Part shown: piece by piece, positions 48,990-57,525 of the stretch
Layout: each line of letters opens with the position of its first letter
How positions within the stretch are numbered: position 1 is the stretch's first letter
Source: Denitratisoma oestradiolicum
Lineage (GTDB): Bacteria; Pseudomonadota; Gammaproteobacteria; Burkholderiales; Rhodocyclaceae
NCBI RefSeq assembly: GCF_902813185.1
Contig: NZ_LR778301.1
Location: forward strand, 1,426,001-1,490,000
Length of the DNA stretch: 64,000 bases
Direction: 5' to 3'
Translations under genes and position numbers: made by a program
Notes under the pieces: model-generated
Database searches by the model: none
What the model saw: only the letters and a program-made list of their open reading frames with translations
Told to the model about the DNA's origin: nothing

Positions 48990-50027
48990 TCAATCCGAGG
49001 CCCCCCAGGGGGAGCTGTGCTTGATGGGTTTCCGGCACTGCCAGCGCCAGGCATCGCGGCAGATGGAATTTAGATCGCGGCGGCTTTCCCAGCCCAGCAT
49101 CGCCAGGGCCTGGGCTGGATCGGCATAGCATGTGGCCACGTCGCCGGGACGGCGGGGGGCGTGGCGATGAGGGATGGGCTGGCCGCAGGCAGCCTCGAAT
49201 GCATGCAGCACGTCAAGTACGCTATGGCCCTGACCACTGCCCAGATTGACGGTGAATCCGGCGCCATCCGCCAGCAGAGCAGCCAGGGCGGCACCATGGC
49301 CCTCGGCCAGGTCCATGACGTGGATGTAGTCCCGGATCCCGGTGCCATCCGGCGTCGGATAATCGTTGCCGAAAATTTCCAGGAATTCCCGTTCCCCTGC
49401 CGCCACCTGGGCCAGGAAGGGCACCAGGTTATTGGGTGTGCCCCGGGGGCTTTCGCCGATCAGGCCCGATTCGTGGGCGCCGGCGGGATTGAAATAACGC
49501 AGCACACCGATGCGCCACTGGGGGTCGGAACGGGCCAGGTCGGCAAGTATCTGCTCCACCATGGCCTTGCTGTGCCCATAGGGGCTGGCCGGTCTGAGGG
49601 GGGCCGCTTCTGCAACAGGGACCTGATCCGGTGCCCCATAGACCGTGGCCGATGAGCTGAAGATCAGGCGCTTGATTCCGCGCCGGCTCAGCGCCTGGCA
49701 GAGGGCGATGGTGCCGCCCACATTGTTGGCGAAATATTCGAGGGGAGCCGCTACCGATTCTCCCACCGCCTTGAGGCCGGCAAAATGGATGGCGGCGGAG
49801 ATATCGTGGCCCTGGAGCACCTGGTCCATGCCCTGGGTGTCGCGGACGTCCAGGGCGTAGAACGCCGGGCGGCTGCCGGTGATTTCGGCAATACGGTCAA
49901 TCACCTCTGCTTCGCTGTTGCTCAGATTGTCCACCACCACCACGCGATGGCCCTGTTCCATCAGGGCGACGCAGCAATGGGAGCCGATGAAGCCGGTGCC
50001 ACCGGTGACGAGAATCTCTTGGGGCAT
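48990..50027 (-). CDS. galE: UDP-glucose/N-acetylglucosamine 4-epimerase
   Basis: The 345-residue short-chain dehydrogenase has the NAD motif VTGGTGFIGSH, the SSSATVYG catalytic Ser/Thr region and the Y-x3-K pair in SPYGHSK. RDYIHVMDLA and NLGSGQGHSV are GalE hallmarks. It interconverts UDP-glucose and UDP-galactose, and related forms act on the N-acetyl sugars. It precedes the UDP-sugar dehydrogenase in the same direction, a common pairing for GalNAcA supply. The last residues reach into the gap with no clear terminator. It lies three bases after the sixA stop. Confidence 0.94.
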   Translation of the reverse strand: MPQEILVTGGTGFIGSHCCVALMEQGHRVVVVDNLSNSEAEVIDRIAEITGSRPAFYALDVRDTQGMDQVLQGHDISAAIHFAGLKAVGESVAAPLEYFANNVGGTIALCQALSRRGIKRLIFSSSATVYGAPDQVPVAEAAPLRPASPYGHSKAMVEQILADLARSDPQWRIGVLRYFNPAGAHESGLIGESPRGTPNNLVPFLAQVAAGEREFLEIFGNDYPTPDGTGIRDYIHVMDLAEGHGAALAALLADGAGFTVNLGSGQGHSVLDVLHAFEAACGQPIPHRHAPRRPGDVATCYADPAQALAMLGWESRRDLNSICRDAWRWQCRKPIKHSSPWGASD

Positions 50028-50030
50028 GAT

Positions 50031-50489
50031 TCAGTCGAGCAACCTGGGATCGATGACGGTGCGCACACTGGCCAGAGTCTCGCCGGACGAGGTGCTGAGC
50101 CACCAGACGGCGCCCTTGCGGATGGGCCAGGAGTCTTCCCGGCCGCTGACCAGCAGGGCCGCCAGTTGGCCCAGGGTGGGCTGATGGCCCACCAGCAATA
50201 CCGGACGTTTCATCCGGGGCCAGTCGGCGGTTCTGAGCAGATCGGCGACTGTAGCATCGGGCGCGATGGCGGGTTCCACTTCATGGGTACGGCGCAGGGC
50301 ATGGGCCGTCTCCCGTGCGCGCTGGGCCGGGCTCACCAGGATACGGGTGTCTCTGGGCAGCCAGGCGTCCAGCCAGCGGGCGACCTTCGCCGCCTGCCGT
50401 TGCCCCTTGGTGGTGAGCTTGCGGGCCAGGTCGTCCAGCCCAGGCGCGTGTTCTTCGGCATCGGCGTGGCGCCACAGGAGGATGTCCAT
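50031..50489 (-). CDS. sixA: Phosphohistidine phosphatase SixA
   Basis: The 152-residue histidine phosphatase has the RHG-like WRHADAEE with the catalytic His and a late GHQPTLGQLAAL. It dephosphorylates histidine on phosphotransfer proteins such as ArcB or NPr. The start at 50489 (MDILLWRHADAEE) is the family N terminus; a longer frame to 50576 overlaps the CYTH-CHAD gene. It lies five bases after the CYTH-CHAD stop, so the two are cotranscribed. Confidence 0.93.
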   Translation of the reverse strand: MDILLWRHADAEEHAPGLDDLARKLTTKGQRQAAKVARWLDAWLPRDTRILVSPAQRARETAHALRRTHEVEPAIAPDATVADLLRTADWPRMKRPVLLVGHQPTLGQLAALLVSGREDSWPIRKGAVWWLSTSSGETLASVRTVIDPRLLD

Positions 50490-50493
50490 GGGT

Positions 50494-52011
50494 TCAGTCG
50501 TTCCCGTCCAGGGTGGGTAGCCGAAACTTGCCCAGGCGGGCCAGGGCAGGCGGAATGCGGGCGAGCAGATCGCCATGGCGCTGGCCGTGCCAGCCGCCGA
50601 TCAGGGTGACGGCCTCACGCAGACGGGCATCATTGCTGGCGCAGCGGCAGAGCAGGTCTCCCGCGCTGGCCAGATCATTGAGCTGCCCCAGTTGATCCTG
50701 CAAGGCCGCCAGGGGCAGCAGCAGGCGTCGGGTAGTACGAGCAGGCATCAGGGGGGCAAAGAACTCCAGACTGTAGCGAAGGCGCTTGATGGCAATGCGG
50801 ACGGCGTGGAAACTGGCCGGCTGGTCGGGGCTGGCTGCTGCTGCCAGGGCCAGGACCTTGCGGCGCTGGCGACGCAGGCGACGGGCGGCGAATTGCGCCA
50901 GGGTGGTGACTGATGGCTCGGCCGGATTTTCCGGTAGGCCATGGAGCAGGGTGGTGGCCAGCAGCATCAGGCGACCATATTTGCGGTCTCCCAGAGCTGC
51001 CAGGGCATGGCGCCGGGCCTCGTATTGGTGCTCGGTGATCAGGCCGGCCAGGGCCGCCAGGCGGGGCTCGTCGGGTAGCGCCGCGACGACCGGCTGGACG
51101 ATTTCCATGCGCAGCACATCCAGGTCCCGGGCCTGTCCCAGCAGGGCCATCAGCTCCCGCAGGGGCGGCAACAGATCACGGGCCAGTGCTGCCGGGAGCT
51201 GAGGGGCGAACAGGCGCAGGGCCGCCCGCAGGCGCCGGGTAGCGACCCGCATCTGGTGGATGTATTCCGGGTCCTCGTGCTTCAGGGCGCCGGCGTGATT
51301 GGCCTGCAGGTGCTCCAGGCAGTCCAGGGCGATACGGCGGAAGGCCGCCAGGGGCGGCATTTCGGCCTGGAGCAGGCTGATGCCGGCCTTGATCGGGGCG
51401 TCGGGGATGGCGGAAAAAATTCGGTAGCCCCGCTCGGCCTTGGACAGCAGGGCGGGGGTCAGGGCGATCCGTTCCGCCAGTTGGCGGGCGATGGCAAACA
51501 GCGGGGCCACCGGGCCTTCCGCCAGTTCCAGCTCGACTTCGGAAATGGCTTCGCGCCGGCCTGCGGCGGCGATCCAGCCCCGGTCCTGCATCACCAGGAC
51601 GACGTTGCCCGGGGCGGGTTCGAAGCGCCAGGTGATGCGGCGGAAGTTGGTTTCGAACAGGGGGGCGATCCGATCCTTGATGGCGGGACGCTCCAGCCAC
51701 TTGCGGACCTTGGGATCGGTGACCGATGAAAAGTCGAAGTGGCCGCCGTAGGGCGTCTCCCACTCGGGACGGGCGCTGAGGCCGGCCTCCGAGGCGCCGG
51801 CGCACTTCACGGTCTGCAACCACAGACGGCCCTTGCGGCGCAGGCGCAGGGCAATGCCCTTGCGATGCAGTGCCAGGTCCGGGGTATCGTAATAAAGGTT
51901 GAGCAGGGGGCCGGCCTGGCGTGAGACAGCCTGCCCCAGCAAGGGGTGCTTGAGAAAGCGCTGCTGCTCGCTTTCCGGCAATGCCAGCTTGAGTTCGATC
52001 TCCTCGGCCAT
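50494..52011 (-). CDS. CYTH plus CHAD domain protein (triphosphate/polyphosphate related)
   Basis: The 505-residue protein opens with the CYTH signature EIELKLALP (ExExK), RLRRKGRLWLQTVK and an acidic tunnel, residues about 1-200. A CHAD helical domain fills about 215-490 with conserved basic motifs HQMRVATRRLRAALRLF and VRIAIKRLRYSLEFF. CYTH enzymes hydrolyse inorganic triphosphate or similar; CHAD domains bind polyphosphate. It precedes sixA. The combination is frequent in betaproteobacteria and points to polyphosphate metabolism, though the substrate is inferred. Confidence 0.92.
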   Translation of the reverse strand: MAEEIELKLALPESEQQRFLKHPLLGQAVSRQAGPLLNLYYDTPDLALHRKGIALRLRRKGRLWLQTVKCAGASEAGLSARPEWETPYGGHFDFSSVTDPKVRKWLERPAIKDRIAPLFETNFRRITWRFEPAPGNVVLVMQDRGWIAAAGRREAISEVELELAEGPVAPLFAIARQLAERIALTPALLSKAERGYRIFSAIPDAPIKAGISLLQAEMPPLAAFRRIALDCLEHLQANHAGALKHEDPEYIHQMRVATRRLRAALRLFAPQLPAALARDLLPPLRELMALLGQARDLDVLRMEIVQPVVAALPDEPRLAALAGLITEHQYEARRHALAALGDRKYGRLMLLATTLLHGLPENPAEPSVTTLAQFAARRLRRQRRKVLALAAAASPDQPASFHAVRIAIKRLRYSLEFFAPLMPARTTRRLLLPLAALQDQLGQLNDLASAGDLLCRCASNDARLREAVTLIGGWHGQRHGDLLARIPPALARLGKFRLPTLDGND

Positions 52012-52081
52012 GGGGCGATTCTAGCGGAGTCGTCCCCATTCCACCCGGACGGAATGCCTGGTCTCGGCAGTGATGAAGGGC

Positions 52082-53542
52082 TCACTGCCCCCGCGCCTTG
52101 CGCTCCTGCATTTCCTCCGCCTGCTTGGCCTTGAGTTCCCGCAGGCGGGCATCCACCTTGGAGCGCTCGAAGAAGTCCCCGTCGGGCGCCTTCTGGGCCA
52201 GCATCAGTTGTTCGATGGCGGGCATCAACTGGCCGCTGTGGTAGTAGGCCTCGGCCTGGGAGCGGTGTTGCAGCAGGATCTTGCCCTGACCGGAGTAGGT
52301 GCGGGCCTGGAGGCGGTACATGCGGGCATCGGATGGATAGCTTTGTAGGTCGCTGATGGTCAGCTTCAGGGCCTCATCCAGGCGGTGGTCCTCCAGCAGG
52401 GCTTCCGTCAGGCCGTAGGCCAGTGCCCTTTCCTGAGGATGGCGGGCCAGGGCCGGGCGCAGGATGCGCGCTGCGCCAGCGGGGTCGCCCTGCTTCATGC
52501 GCAATTCTGCGGCCAGGGTGTCCACCAGGGGGGAGGCCAACTTGAACTGGCGCAGGTTCTGTAGTTCCCGCTCCGCCCCGGGGTAGTCGCCGTTCCTCAG
52601 GCGGGCACGGGTCAGGCCATAGCGCACCGGTGCCTCAATGGAAAATTTGCGCTCCTTCAGCAGATGCTCGAAGGTGGTCACGGCGTCCGAGGGTGCTCCC
52701 TCCTGGGCTTGGATCTTGGCCTTGATCAGGAGAAAGTCCGTGGAGTTCGGCACCTGATGATAGGGGCGCATGGCGATGCGATTTTCCATGTCGGAAATTC
52801 GCTCGGTGGTCAGAGGGTGGGTGCGCAGATAGCCTGGCGCATTGCTTTCATACACTCGGCCGTATTTGTCCAGGCGTCCGAAGAAGCTGCCCATGCCACG
52901 GATGTCGAAGCCGGCTTTTTCCAGCAACTGGATGCCCAGGCGATCGGCCTCCCGTTCGAAGTCCCGGGAATAATTGAGCTGGTTCTGGATCATCGCCGCC
53001 TGGCCCCCCACCAGGGCGCCCTGGGTGATGTCGGGATTGCTGCGGGCCGCCAGGATGGCTACGGCCATGGCCAGCAGGGATGCTATTTGTCCCTGTTGTT
53101 GCTTGTTCATCAAGCGGGCCAGATGATGCTGGGTGACGTGGGAGATTTCATGGCCCAGTACCGAGGCCAGTTCCGATTCCGATTCGGCGGCCAGGATCAG
53201 CCCGGTATGGACGCCGATGTAGCCTCCGGGCATGGCGAAGGCGTTGAGGCTGGAATCCTTGAGGACGAAGAATTCGAAATCCTGGCGCGCCCCATCCACG
53301 TTGGCTGCGAGACGCTTGCCGAGCCGGGACAGGTAATCCTCCAGTTCCGGGTCATCCAGATAGGAGGGCTCCTTCAGGCGGATATCGTTCATCACCGACA
53401 TGCCGATGCGTCGCTCCAGCATGGGGGAGAAATCCACCTGGGCCACCTCGCCCAGGTCCGGCAGGCCGTCGGCCAGGGCCGGGAGCTGTACCGGTGCCAG
53501 GGCCAGGCTGATCATCAGGGGGAGGAGGAGTGCCTTTCTCAT
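52082..53542 (-). CDS. M48-family outer-membrane-quality-control protease (BepA/YfgC-like)
   Basis: The 486-residue periplasmic protein has a signal peptide (LLLPLMISLALAPVQLPALA), an M48 metalloprotease domain with LGHEISHVTQHH and EREADRLGIQLL as the zinc ligands, and a C-terminal TPR region. BepA assists or removes misassembled outer membrane proteins such as LptD. The start at 53542 gives the signal peptide; an earlier in-frame start at 53596 adds a polar leader and is unlikely. It is divergent from moaC with about 70 bp between starts. Confidence 0.93.
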   Translation of the reverse strand: MRKALLLPLMISLALAPVQLPALADGLPDLGEVAQVDFSPMLERRIGMSVMNDIRLKEPSYLDDPELEDYLSRLGKRLAANVDGARQDFEFFVLKDSSLNAFAMPGGYIGVHTGLILAAESESELASVLGHEISHVTQHHLARLMNKQQQGQIASLLAMAVAILAARSNPDITQGALVGGQAAMIQNQLNYSRDFEREADRLGIQLLEKAGFDIRGMGSFFGRLDKYGRVYESNAPGYLRTHPLTTERISDMENRIAMRPYHQVPNSTDFLLIKAKIQAQEGAPSDAVTTFEHLLKERKFSIEAPVRYGLTRARLRNGDYPGAERELQNLRQFKLASPLVDTLAAELRMKQGDPAGAARILRPALARHPQERALAYGLTEALLEDHRLDEALKLTISDLQSYPSDARMYRLQARTYSGQGKILLQHRSQAEAYYHSGQLMPAIEQLMLAQKAPDGDFFERSKVDARLRELKAKQAEEMQERKARGQ

Positions 53543-53613
53543 GGACGGTATGATAGCCGCGCCGAACAATGGTTTACCGTCCGTCGGGGCGGCCAATTAC
53601 AATCCTTTACATC

Positions 53614-54090
53614 ATGACTCTTACTCATTTTGATGGCGCCGGCCAGGCCCACATGGTCGATGTTGGCGGCAAGGCCGAAACCCGCCGCATTGCCCGCGCC
53701 GAAGGGCGTATCCGCATGGCGGCGGAGACCTTCGCCCTGATCAGTCGTGGCGATGCCAAGAAGGGCGATGTGTTGGGCATTGCCCGCATCGCCGCGATCC
53801 AGGCCTCCAAGCGCACCGGGGAACTGATTCCCCTGTGTCATCCCATCGGACTTAGTCGGGTTGCGGTGGAGTTTTTCCCGGATGAAGCCCACCACACCAT
53901 TCGTTGCGAAGTGACGGCCGAGACGGTAGGCCGTACCGGCGTGGAAATGGAGGCCCTGACGGCGGTTTCGGTGGGTCTGCTGACCATCTACGACATGTGC
54001 AAGGCGGTGGATCGGGCCATGGTGATCGAACAGATACGCCTGCTGGAAAAACAGGGCGGCAAGTCCGGCCACTGGCGGGCAGAGGACTAG
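53614..54090 (+). CDS. moaC: Cyclic pyranopterin monophosphate synthase
   Basis: The 158-residue enzyme acts with MoaA in the first step of molybdenum cofactor synthesis, making cyclic pyranopterin monophosphate. Visible motifs are [34 protein letters not shown] and [11 protein letters not shown], all canonical MoaC. ATG 53614 matches the family start. It lies directly upstream of a TusA-like gene and the molybdenum dehydrogenase operon, an apt location. No moaA, moaD or moaE lies in the window. Confidence 0.97.
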   Translation: MTLTHFDGAGQAHMVDVGGKAETRRIARAEGRIRMAAETFALISRGDAKKGDVLGIARIAAIQASKRTGELIPLCHPIGLSRVAVEFFPDEAHHTIRCEVTAETVGRTGVEMEALTAVSVGLLTIYDMCKAVDRAMVIEQIRLLEKQGGKSGHWRAED

Positions 54091-54173
54091 CACCCGGCGG
54101 AATCCGCCGACTCATTTGGCGCTGCCAGCCTCTGGCCGGTGGCCATGAATCTCGACTCTTCTTTAGGTGCCCC

Positions 54174-54401
54174 ATGAATTTCGACCGGGAACTGGATGCC
54201 CGCGGCCTGAGCTGCCCCCTGCCCATCTTGCGCACGAAAAAAACCCTGGCCGAAATGCAGTCTGGCCAGGTGCTGCGCATCCTTGCCACCGATGCCGGTG
54301 CGGTCAAGGATTTCCACGCTTTCGCCAGACAGACCGGCAATGAATTGCTGGCGAGCGAGGAGAAGGAGGGGGAATTCGTATTTCTGATCAAGCGCAAGTA
54401 G
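54174..54401 (+). CDS. TusA/SirA-family sulfur-carrier protein
   Basis: The 75-residue protein has the TusA hallmark LDARGLSCPLPILRTKKTL with the conserved Cys-Pro (Cys14) and a DAGAVKDFHAFARQTGN helix. TusA relays sulfur for tRNA thiolation and supplies sulfur during molybdenum cofactor maturation. Its placement between moaC and the molybdenum dehydrogenase operon favours the cofactor role. A small GGCGG/CCGCC hairpin lies between moaC and this gene. Confidence 0.9.
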   Translation: MNFDRELDARGLSCPLPILRTKKTLAEMQSGQVLRILATDAGAVKDFHAFARQTGNELLASEEKEGEFVFLIKRK

Positions 54402-54445
54402 GGACAGGGTCCCAGTCTCGGCTGGTTTTCCTTCTGTAATAAATT

Positions 54446-54506
54446 ACTGACTGGTTAGTTTTTAATTTGTTATAGTGCGTCTGGCTGGCTCTTCGAGAGT
54501 TAGCCA
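54446..54506 (+). promoter_or_regulatory. Promoter with TetR-type operator and 5' UTR hairpin for the molybdenum dehydrogenase operon
   Basis: ACTGACTGGTTAGT (54446-54459) is an imperfect palindrome (ACTnACnnGTnAGT) like many TetR-family operators. It overlaps a -35-like CTGACT; TATAGT at 54471-54476 is a good -10 at 18 bp spacing. A hairpin with arms TGGCTCT and AGAG-TT-AGCCA (54486-54506) follows in the leader. No TetR gene lies in the window. Confidence 0.55.
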
Positions 54507-54570
54507 GGACGCGGCTGCCTATGGGGGTCGCAGGCTTACATGCCAATGACCATGCCAGAAGGAGAAGGCC

Positions 54571-57513
54571 GTGACTGGAGTTGTATCCGGACGCAGGAAA
54601 TTCCTCAAATACGCGGCGGGCGCTGCTGCTGCGGGTGCCATCGGCATCCCCCTGTACCACTACAAGTTCAAGACGCCGGGTGCGGCTGCCCTCGGTCCCC
54701 GTACCACACCCAAGCTCAATTCCTGGCAAGACCTCTACCGCCAGCGCTGGAACTGGGACAAGGTGGCCAAGGGTTCCCATGGCTGGGCCAATTGCCGCTC
54801 GGCCTGTGCCTGGGATCTCTACGTCAAGGATGGCGTGGTGGTGCGGGAGGAGCAGACCGCCACCTATGAACAGTCCGAGCCTGGTGTGCCGGATTTCAAT
54901 CCTCGGGGATGCCAGAAGGGCGCCTGTTACACGGAGGTGATGTATGGTCCATCCCGGACCAGCGTGCCCCTCAAGCGGGTGGGGCCCCGGGGCTCCGGTC
55001 AATGGGAGCGCATCAGCTGGGACCAGGCCATGGGCGAGATCGCCGACAAGTGCATCGGTGCCGCCAGCCGCTGGGGCACCGATACCATCTATCAGGATCT
55101 CGGCCCCAATTTCGATTTCGGCCCGACGACGGCCGGGCGCTTCAAGTTCCAGTTCATGGCCGGTGGGGTATTCGCAGACAACTGGGCCGAGATCGGCGAC
55201 CTGAATTTCGGTGCCACCATGTCCCTGGGCTTTGCCCATGCCGGGGGCTCCTCCGACGAGTGGTTCCTCTCCGACTATCTGGTGGTCTGGATGATGAATC
55301 CTTCGGTGACCCAGATACCCGATGCCCATTTTCTCTACGAGGCCCGCTACAACGGCAGCGAGCTGGTGGTCATCGATCCCATGTATTCCGCCACGGCGGT
55401 TCACGCCGACCAGTGGCTGCCCATTGCCGTGGGTACCGATGCTGCCCTGGGCATGGCCGTGGCGCGGCATCTGCTGGAGGTCAATGCCATCGATCTGCCC
55501 TATGTGCGGGAACAGACCGATCTCCCTTTGCTGGCCCGGCTGGATAGCGGCCGCTTCCTGCGGGAAGCCGATCTGGTGCAGGGCGGCAGCGAGACCCAGC
55601 TCTATATGTGGCACCCGGCCAAGCAGGCCCCGGTGAAGGCACCGGGCTGTACCGGCAATGAAACCCGCCGGCTCAGCCTGGATTTCGAGCCGCCCATCGA
55701 GGGGCAGTGGAAGATCAAACTCAAGGATGGTCAGGAAGTGGTCGTGGTGCCCGTCGGCACCATGCTCAAAGAACATCTGGACCCCTGGACCTTCGAACAA
55801 ACGTCTCGGGTGACCGGGCTGTCCGTCGAGCAGATCCGCACTTTTGCGGAAGGGTGGGCCAAGGCCAAGCGGCCCATGGTGCTGTCTTCCTGGGGTTCCA
55901 ACCGCTACCTGCATTCGGACCTGATGAATCGCAGCAAGCTGCTGTGCCTGGCCCTGAAGGGAGCACTGGGGCGCAAGGGTGCGGGCTACCAGGCCTGCGG
56001 CTGGGTGGACCTGGAAGGTTTCGGCAATGCCATGCAGATGGAGAAGGAGGGCCTGCAAGGGCGGATCGCCGTGCTGCTGGGGGTCATGTCCCCCGGGGAG
56101 CTGTTCAACGCCACCCTGGATATCGTCATGAAGCGCAAGACCGAATCCGAAGTGGCCCAGGAAACCGAGAAAAAATATCTCAAGACCAAGCTGTGCACCA
56201 CCGACGTGGTGGAAGTGAATTTCCGCTCCAAGGAGTATCGGGAAGCCCTGAGCCGGGAGCAGCAGGATCTCTTCCCCCGGCCCCTGACCGCCTATTACGA
56301 CGAGGCCCACGAGAAAGACTGGGCGCCAGGCCTGCCCCGTAAGGCGCCTCCCAAGGTGTTTTTCAGCGGCGGTGCCAACCTGCTGCGCCGGAACAACCTG
56401 CCCCAGTTCCTCAAGGCCCACATCTGGGATGACATGGAACTGATCGTGGACATCAATCCCAAGTTCTCCTTTACGGGGACCCAGGCCGACTACATCCTGC
56501 CGGCGGCGGGCTGGTACGAGAAGTCCGGGATCAAGTACAACATGGCCTACGTCCCCTATCTGCATTATTGCGATGTGGCGGTGCCTCCCTTGGGCGAAGC
56601 CAAGGACGAGTACGAAATCTACTGGCTGCTGACCCGGGAGATCGAGCGCCAGGCCAAGGAAAAGAGCCTACCGGTGTTCGATGGCTGCGGCCGTGGCGAT
56701 ACCGATTGGAAGACTCTGCACCAGCGCTACAGCAACCAGGGGACCCTGGGCGCCAAGGATGCCGAAAAGCTGGCTGACGAAATCCTGCGCAGCGAGGCCA
56801 CGGAAGGCATGACCGTGGAAGGCCTGAAAAAGACCGGCATCGCCAAATACACCGGGACCGGCGGCAATATACAGGCCGGCGCTCTCAACAACCCGGACTG
56901 GAAGGGCAAGGGTGTGTTGAACACCATGACCCGCTTCACTGAGCACAAGGAGCCCTGGCCCACCTACAGTGGCCGGATTACCACCTTCATCGACCACCCG
57001 TGGTTTGTGGAAATGCGGGAGCAGTTCCCCACCCACAAGGAAAGTCCTAAGGCGGGGGGCGACTATCCCTTCCAGTTCGTCAGCTGCCATGCCCGCTGGT
57101 CCATCCATTCCACCTGGCGCGATACACCGATGATGCTGCGTTTCCAGCGGGGTGAGCCCCAGGTCTGGCTCAACCCGACCGACGCGAAGCGGGTCGGGGT
57201 GAAGGACTACGAATATGCCGAGTTGTTCAACGACTATGGCTCGGTGCGGATGCGGATCAAGATTTCCACCATGGTGCGGCCCGGGGTGGCCTATTACTAC
57301 CATGCCTGGGAGCCCCATCAGTTCCCCAACCACCAGTCCTACAAGTGGCTGATCCCGGGGCTGGTCAATCCCCTGCACATGGCAGGCGGCTACGGCCACA
57401 TCAGCCATGGCATGAACCGCTACCAACCCGGCAGCGCGGTGCAGGACACCCGACTGGGCATTCGCCCCTGGACGGGGCAACCCACCGGCGCCAAGTCCGT
57501 GGCCAAGGTTTGA
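54571..57513 (+). CDS. Class II DMSO-reductase-family molybdenum dehydrogenase, catalytic subunit (ethylbenzene / steroid C25 dehydrogenase type)
   Basis: The 980-residue protein has a twin-arginine signal (GRRKFLKYAAGAAAAGAIG) and is exported folded by Tat. The FeS site FS0 has His70, Cys75, Cys79 and Cys114 (the NarG-like His/Cys3 pattern). Molybdopterin-binding motifs lie downstream. Overall it matches the class II subfamily that includes ethylbenzene dehydrogenase and steroid C25 dehydrogenase, which hydroxylate C-H bonds with water. The steroid assignment rests on resemblance and on the TonB receptor and FAD enzyme nearby; p-cymene- or alkane-type substrates are alternatives. GTG 54571 follows AGGAGAAGG. 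Subunits beta and gamma follow directly. Confidence 0.9.
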   Translation: MTGVVSGRRKFLKYAAGAAAAGAIGIPLYHYKFKTPGAAALGPRTTPKLNSWQDLYRQRWNWDKVAKGSHGWANCRSACAWDLYVKDGVVVREEQTATYEQSEPGVPDFNPRGCQKGACYTEVMYGPSRTSVPLKRVGPRGSGQWERISWDQAMGEIADKCIGAASRWGTDTIYQDLGPNFDFGPTTAGRFKFQFMAGGVFADNWAEIGDLNFGATMSLGFAHAGGSSDEWFLSDYLVVWMMNPSVTQIPDAHFLYEARYNGSELVVIDPMYSATAVHADQWLPIAVGTDAALGMAVARHLLEVNAIDLPYVREQTDLPLLARLDSGRFLREADLVQGGSETQLYMWHPAKQAPVKAPGCTGNETRRLSLDFEPPIEGQWKIKLKDGQEVVVVPVGTMLKEHLDPWTFEQTSRVTGLSVEQIRTFAEGWAKAKRPMVLSSWGSNRYLHSDLMNRSKLLCLALKGALGRKGAGYQACGWVDLEGFGNAMQMEKEGLQGRIAVLLGVMSPGELFNATLDIVMKRKTESEVAQETEKKYLKTKLCTTDVVEVNFRSKEYREALSREQQDLFPRPLTAYYDEAHEKDWAPGLPRKAPPKVFFSGGANLLRRNNLPQFLKAHIWDDMELIVDINPKFSFTGTQADYILPAAGWYEKSGIKYNMAYVPYLHYCDVAVPPLGEAKDEYEIYWLLTREIERQAKEKSLPVFDGCGRGDTDWKTLHQRYSNQGTLGAKDAEKLADEILRSEATEGMTVEGLKKTGIAKYTGTGGNIQAGALNNPDWKGKGVLNTMTRFTEHKEPWPTYSGRITTFIDHPWFVEMREQFPTHKESPKAGGDYPFQFVSCHARWSIHSTWRDTPMMLRFQRGEPQVWLNPTDAKRVGVKDYEYAELFNDYGSVRMRIKISTMVRPGVAYYYHAWEPHQFPNHQSYKWLIPGLVNPLHMAGGYGHISHGMNRYQPGSAVQDTRLGIRPWTGQPTGAKSVAKV

Positions 57514-57525
57514 CGGAGCACAGCG

